Assembly: GCF_918698085.1 (NCBI RefSeq)
Contig: NZ_CAKKLP010000003.1
Span: 186,001 to 250,000, forward strand
Reading direction: 5' to 3'
DNA from: Chryseobacterium sp. Bi04
GTDB taxonomy: Bacteria > Bacteroidota > Bacteroidia > Flavobacteriales > Weeksellaceae
Length of the DNA: 64,000 nt
In this document: positions 62,260 to 64,000 of the stretch, piece after piece
How the letters are laid out: every line of letters starts with the position of its first letter
Position numbering within the stretch: the first letter of the stretch is position 1
Translations under genes and position numbers: made by a program
The notes under the pieces: generated by a model
The model's input: the letters and a program-made list of their open reading frames with translations, nothing else
Told to the model about the DNA's origin: nothing
The model's database searches: none

Positions 62260-62938
62260 TCTGTATTTTTTTATCGTGTTCTTTTTTTACCTCGGCTGTA
62301 AATCTCAAAAACATGATTATAGAGTAATTCATTTAAGCAATAATGAGATCCTGTCAACGTATTATTTTCATCCTGATCACATTGAATATGCAAGAGTGTA
62401 TGGTAGTTCTTTTAAGAATGATTCCATAATATTTAACCGTAATAAAGACGATTTGATTGTAAAAGAATTTAACTATGATGAAAAACAGAAAAAAAGAGTA
62501 GCTGGAGGAAGCATTAGATACATTAATTACTATACGAGTCTTTCAGATATTATTGTATCAGGAAATCTGTTATCAATGGATGAAGTTCCTGTAAGTAATT
62601 TTAATTTTACAAAGAAAGACTTGGAAATTGAAAGTATAATTAAAGAAAATTGCAAATCAACAAAAGAAGGATATAGTGGCTGTGATTTTATTTTCCCAAA
62701 AAATAATGGACTTCCCTATTTACCTGAAAGCTCAACAATAACATCAGCCAAAATAAAAAAAGGCAAAGACGGATTAGAAGAAATTGAAGTGCAGGGGAAG
62801 TATGAGGATGCTGCTTTTAATTATAAAAGAAACTATTATTACGACAATAAAAAAATTAAAAAAATAATTACTTCTGTGAAAGATAATACCTCCGTGAATT
62901 CTTATGAAGATGCTTATTCTGTGAGGAATCAAAAATAA
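62243..62938 (+). CDS. Lipoprotein, candidate immunity protein for the DUF4280 effector
   Basis: This 231-residue protein has a lipoprotein signal (MKKRNSLYFFIVFFFYLGC, acceptor Cys19) and a beta-rich mature part with two further Cys (NCKSTKEGYSGCDF) that may pair. I recognise no family. Its start lies 17 bases inside the end of the effector gene, so the two are translationally coupled. A periplasm-facing lipoprotein is what one expects of an immunity protein against a cell-wall-targeting effector. The assignment is by context. Confidence 0.55.
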   Translation: MKKRNSLYFFIVFFFYLGCKSQKHDYRVIHLSNNEILSTYYFHPDHIEYARVYGSSFKNDSIIFNRNKDDLIVKEFNYDEKQKKRVAGGSIRYINYYTSLSDIIVSGNLLSMDEVPVSNFNFTKKDLEIESIIKENCKSTKEGYSGCDFIFPKNNGLPYLPESSTITSAKIKKGKDGLEEIEVQGKYEDAAFNYKRNYYYDNKKIKKIITSVKDNTSVNSYEDAYSVRNQK

Positions 62939-63041
62939 TTGTATAGAATAGAGGTAAATGATGAACAAGTTCATTGTTTACGTATATTGTATTCAACAAG
63001 AAATAAAAACAAAGATGAAAACTAATTAAAACTGGATTACT

Positions 63042-64000
63042 ATGGTTATTACAGGAGATACACGTCCAATTGCCGGTACAGGCTGCTCCTATTCGCTATC
63101 TTCAGAAGGCAAGAAAATAAATGCAAAAGAGTGGAGAATAGAATATGGTGGCAAAGTGTTGGCAACAAATACCAACGGAGTTTTTAAGTTCAATATCAGC
63201 CTGGCTGGAAAAACTGTAAAGCTTACTGCGGTAGCTATACAAAATGGCAGGCCGAATGCCTATTCTATTGATCTTACCATTCTTGCAGACCGCCCTAAAA
63301 TAGTATCTGTAGAATGGCAGGATTTTAATGGAAGAGCCATTGGAAAACGGAAAGTAGGTTATCTGGATAAAATAAAACTTAGCATAAAAACAGCCAATAT
63401 TCCTAAAAGGGATACCCTCAAAATTTCTGTTTATGAAGATGATTCTACCGGAGACCGTGCCATGGATACTTATACAAGCAGCGCCATAAACGAAAGGGGA
63501 TATGCCTATTTATATTTTAACCAGCTGAGTTTATACCAAAAAAAGCTGAATGATTCTGATTGGGTAAACGAAAGTGAACATGAATACTATATAAAAATAG
63601 AATATAAAAACCATATAGACCAGGCGGAAGAGAAAACACAGCTGGTGGTAGAAAACGAACTGAAAACACATATTGATCAGCCAAAACCTACGAATAATCC
63701 TGTAGTGGTAGGTAAAAATGAAGTTAAAGTAAAAACTAAAAAAAGAGCTGTTAACTATACATTTGGAGTTTTTCTGGATGGTACATTGAATAATATGTAC
63801 AATACGGAGCTAAGGCAAAAGGTAACGGAGGAAGAAGTAAAGAAAGCAGAAGCATCCGGAATAAGCGATATTGAAGCCAAAAAAATCTATAAGAAAAAAG
63901 GAGGAGCTGTGGATGATGATCCATCCAAAGGAGAGACCAGTTTCGAAAATGACCTTTCTAATCCTGCGATCATATTTAAGAACTATATTATAGATTCAAA
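63042..64000 (+). CDS. DUF2235/Tle1-like protein with Ig-like N-terminus (partial, runs off window)
   Basis: The frame from ATG 63042 stays open to base 64000 (at least 319 residues). Residues 1 to about 220 are beta-rich, with two or three Ig-like segments (EWRIEYGGKVLATNTNGVFK; VSVEWQDFNGRAIGKRKVGY). At about 243 it changes to NYTFGVFLDGTLNNMYNTE, which matches the (F)DGTxNN opening of the DUF2235 alpha/beta-hydrolase domain of T6SS phospholipases (Tle1), followed by ENDLSNPAIIFKNY, like the SNVARLY region. The catalytic GxSxG is beyond the window. It is a likely second T6SS effector gene of the island. Confidence 0.6.
   Translation, partial: MVITGDTRPIAGTGCSYSLSSEGKKINAKEWRIEYGGKVLATNTNGVFKFNISLAGKTVKLTAVAIQNGRPNAYSIDLTILADRPKIVSVEWQDFNGRAIGKRKVGYLDKIKLSIKTANIPKRDTLKISVYEDDSTGDRAMDTYTSSAINERGYAYLYFNQLSLYQKKLNDSDWVNESEHEYYIKIEYKNHIDQAEEKTQLVVENELKTHIDQPKPTNNPVVVGKNEVKVKTKKRAVNYTFGVFLDGTLNNMYNTELRQKVTEEEVKKAEASGISDIEAKKIYKKKGGAVDDDPSKGETSFENDLSNPAIIFKNYIIDS

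Noticed and set aside
62958..63029. Short ORF before the DUF2235-like gene (23 codons, MNKFIVYVYCIQ...)
   Set aside because: No promoter box, no composition or family support, and length easily reached by chance in AT-rich DNA.

Overview
The window reads as chromosomal DNA of a Bacteroidota bacterium of the family Weeksellaceae, most like Chryseobacterium. The reasons are: AT-rich DNA; Bacteroidota promoters (TTG - about 20 nt - TAnnTTTG) with no Shine-Dalgarno sequences; several secreted proteins ending in a type IX secretion (T9SS) type A sorting domain; a T6SS of the Bacteroidota type (subtype iii); menaquinone and mevalonate-pathway genes; and a GG-leader bacteriocin-like peptide of a kind I recall from Chryseobacterium. 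The species call is from recall of protein families, not from a search.

Layout. 1-5 kb: the end of the F-type ATP synthase operon (atpF tail, atpH, atpA, atpG), a CorC/HlyC membrane protein and clpS. 5-9 kb: udk, a FtsB-like divisome protein, a methylmalonyl-CoA mutase subunit, then a GxxExxY cassette with terminal inverted repeats and a frameshifted gene, whose right end forms the start of a methyltransferase gene. 9-16 kb: lipoprotein, M20 dipeptidase and a run of secreted proteins; three of these carry T9SS sorting domains and share a duplicated 3' end plus terminator. 16-25 kb: SDR, etfBA, bifunctional nuclease, nucleoside-type MFS, thiolase, UMF1-type MFS. 25-32 kb: three tandem secreted M12B-like metalloproteases. 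32-35 kb: mevalonate kinase, a UbiA prenyltransferase and proline dehydrogenase. 35-37 kb: a small orphan transcription unit with a 19-residue ORF, an XRE regulator, and a 968-bp AT-rich region full of TTACAAATGTAA-like palindromes. 37-47 kb: M14 peptidase, DUF4920 protein, APC permease, a tssE-tssF-lipoprotein unit and uvrA. 47-54 kb: TonB-fold protein, bacteriocin-like peptide, HxlR regulator with an operator-like palindrome, small membrane proteins, GNAT, DUF4286 protein, gyrA and a TPR protein. 54-60 kb: menB, menA, AHSA1 protein, MBL hydrolase, SRP RNA on the minus strand, DUF4199 protein and GT2 glycosyltransferase. 60-64 kb: an accessory island with a LysM-like protein, a gene remnant, a DUF4280 (PAAR-like) T6SS effector overlapping a candidate lipoprotein immunity gene, and the start of a DUF2235/Tle1-like protein that runs off the window.

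The housekeeping genes are ordinary. The novelty candidates are the end-of-window effector/immunity island, the dense operator-like array beside the XRE gene, the orphan 19-residue ORF unit, the GG-leader peptide, the GxxExxY cassette with a related gene-less foldback elsewhere, and the duplicated T9SS tail-plus-terminator module. All functions are assigned from motifs read by eye; no database search was possible.
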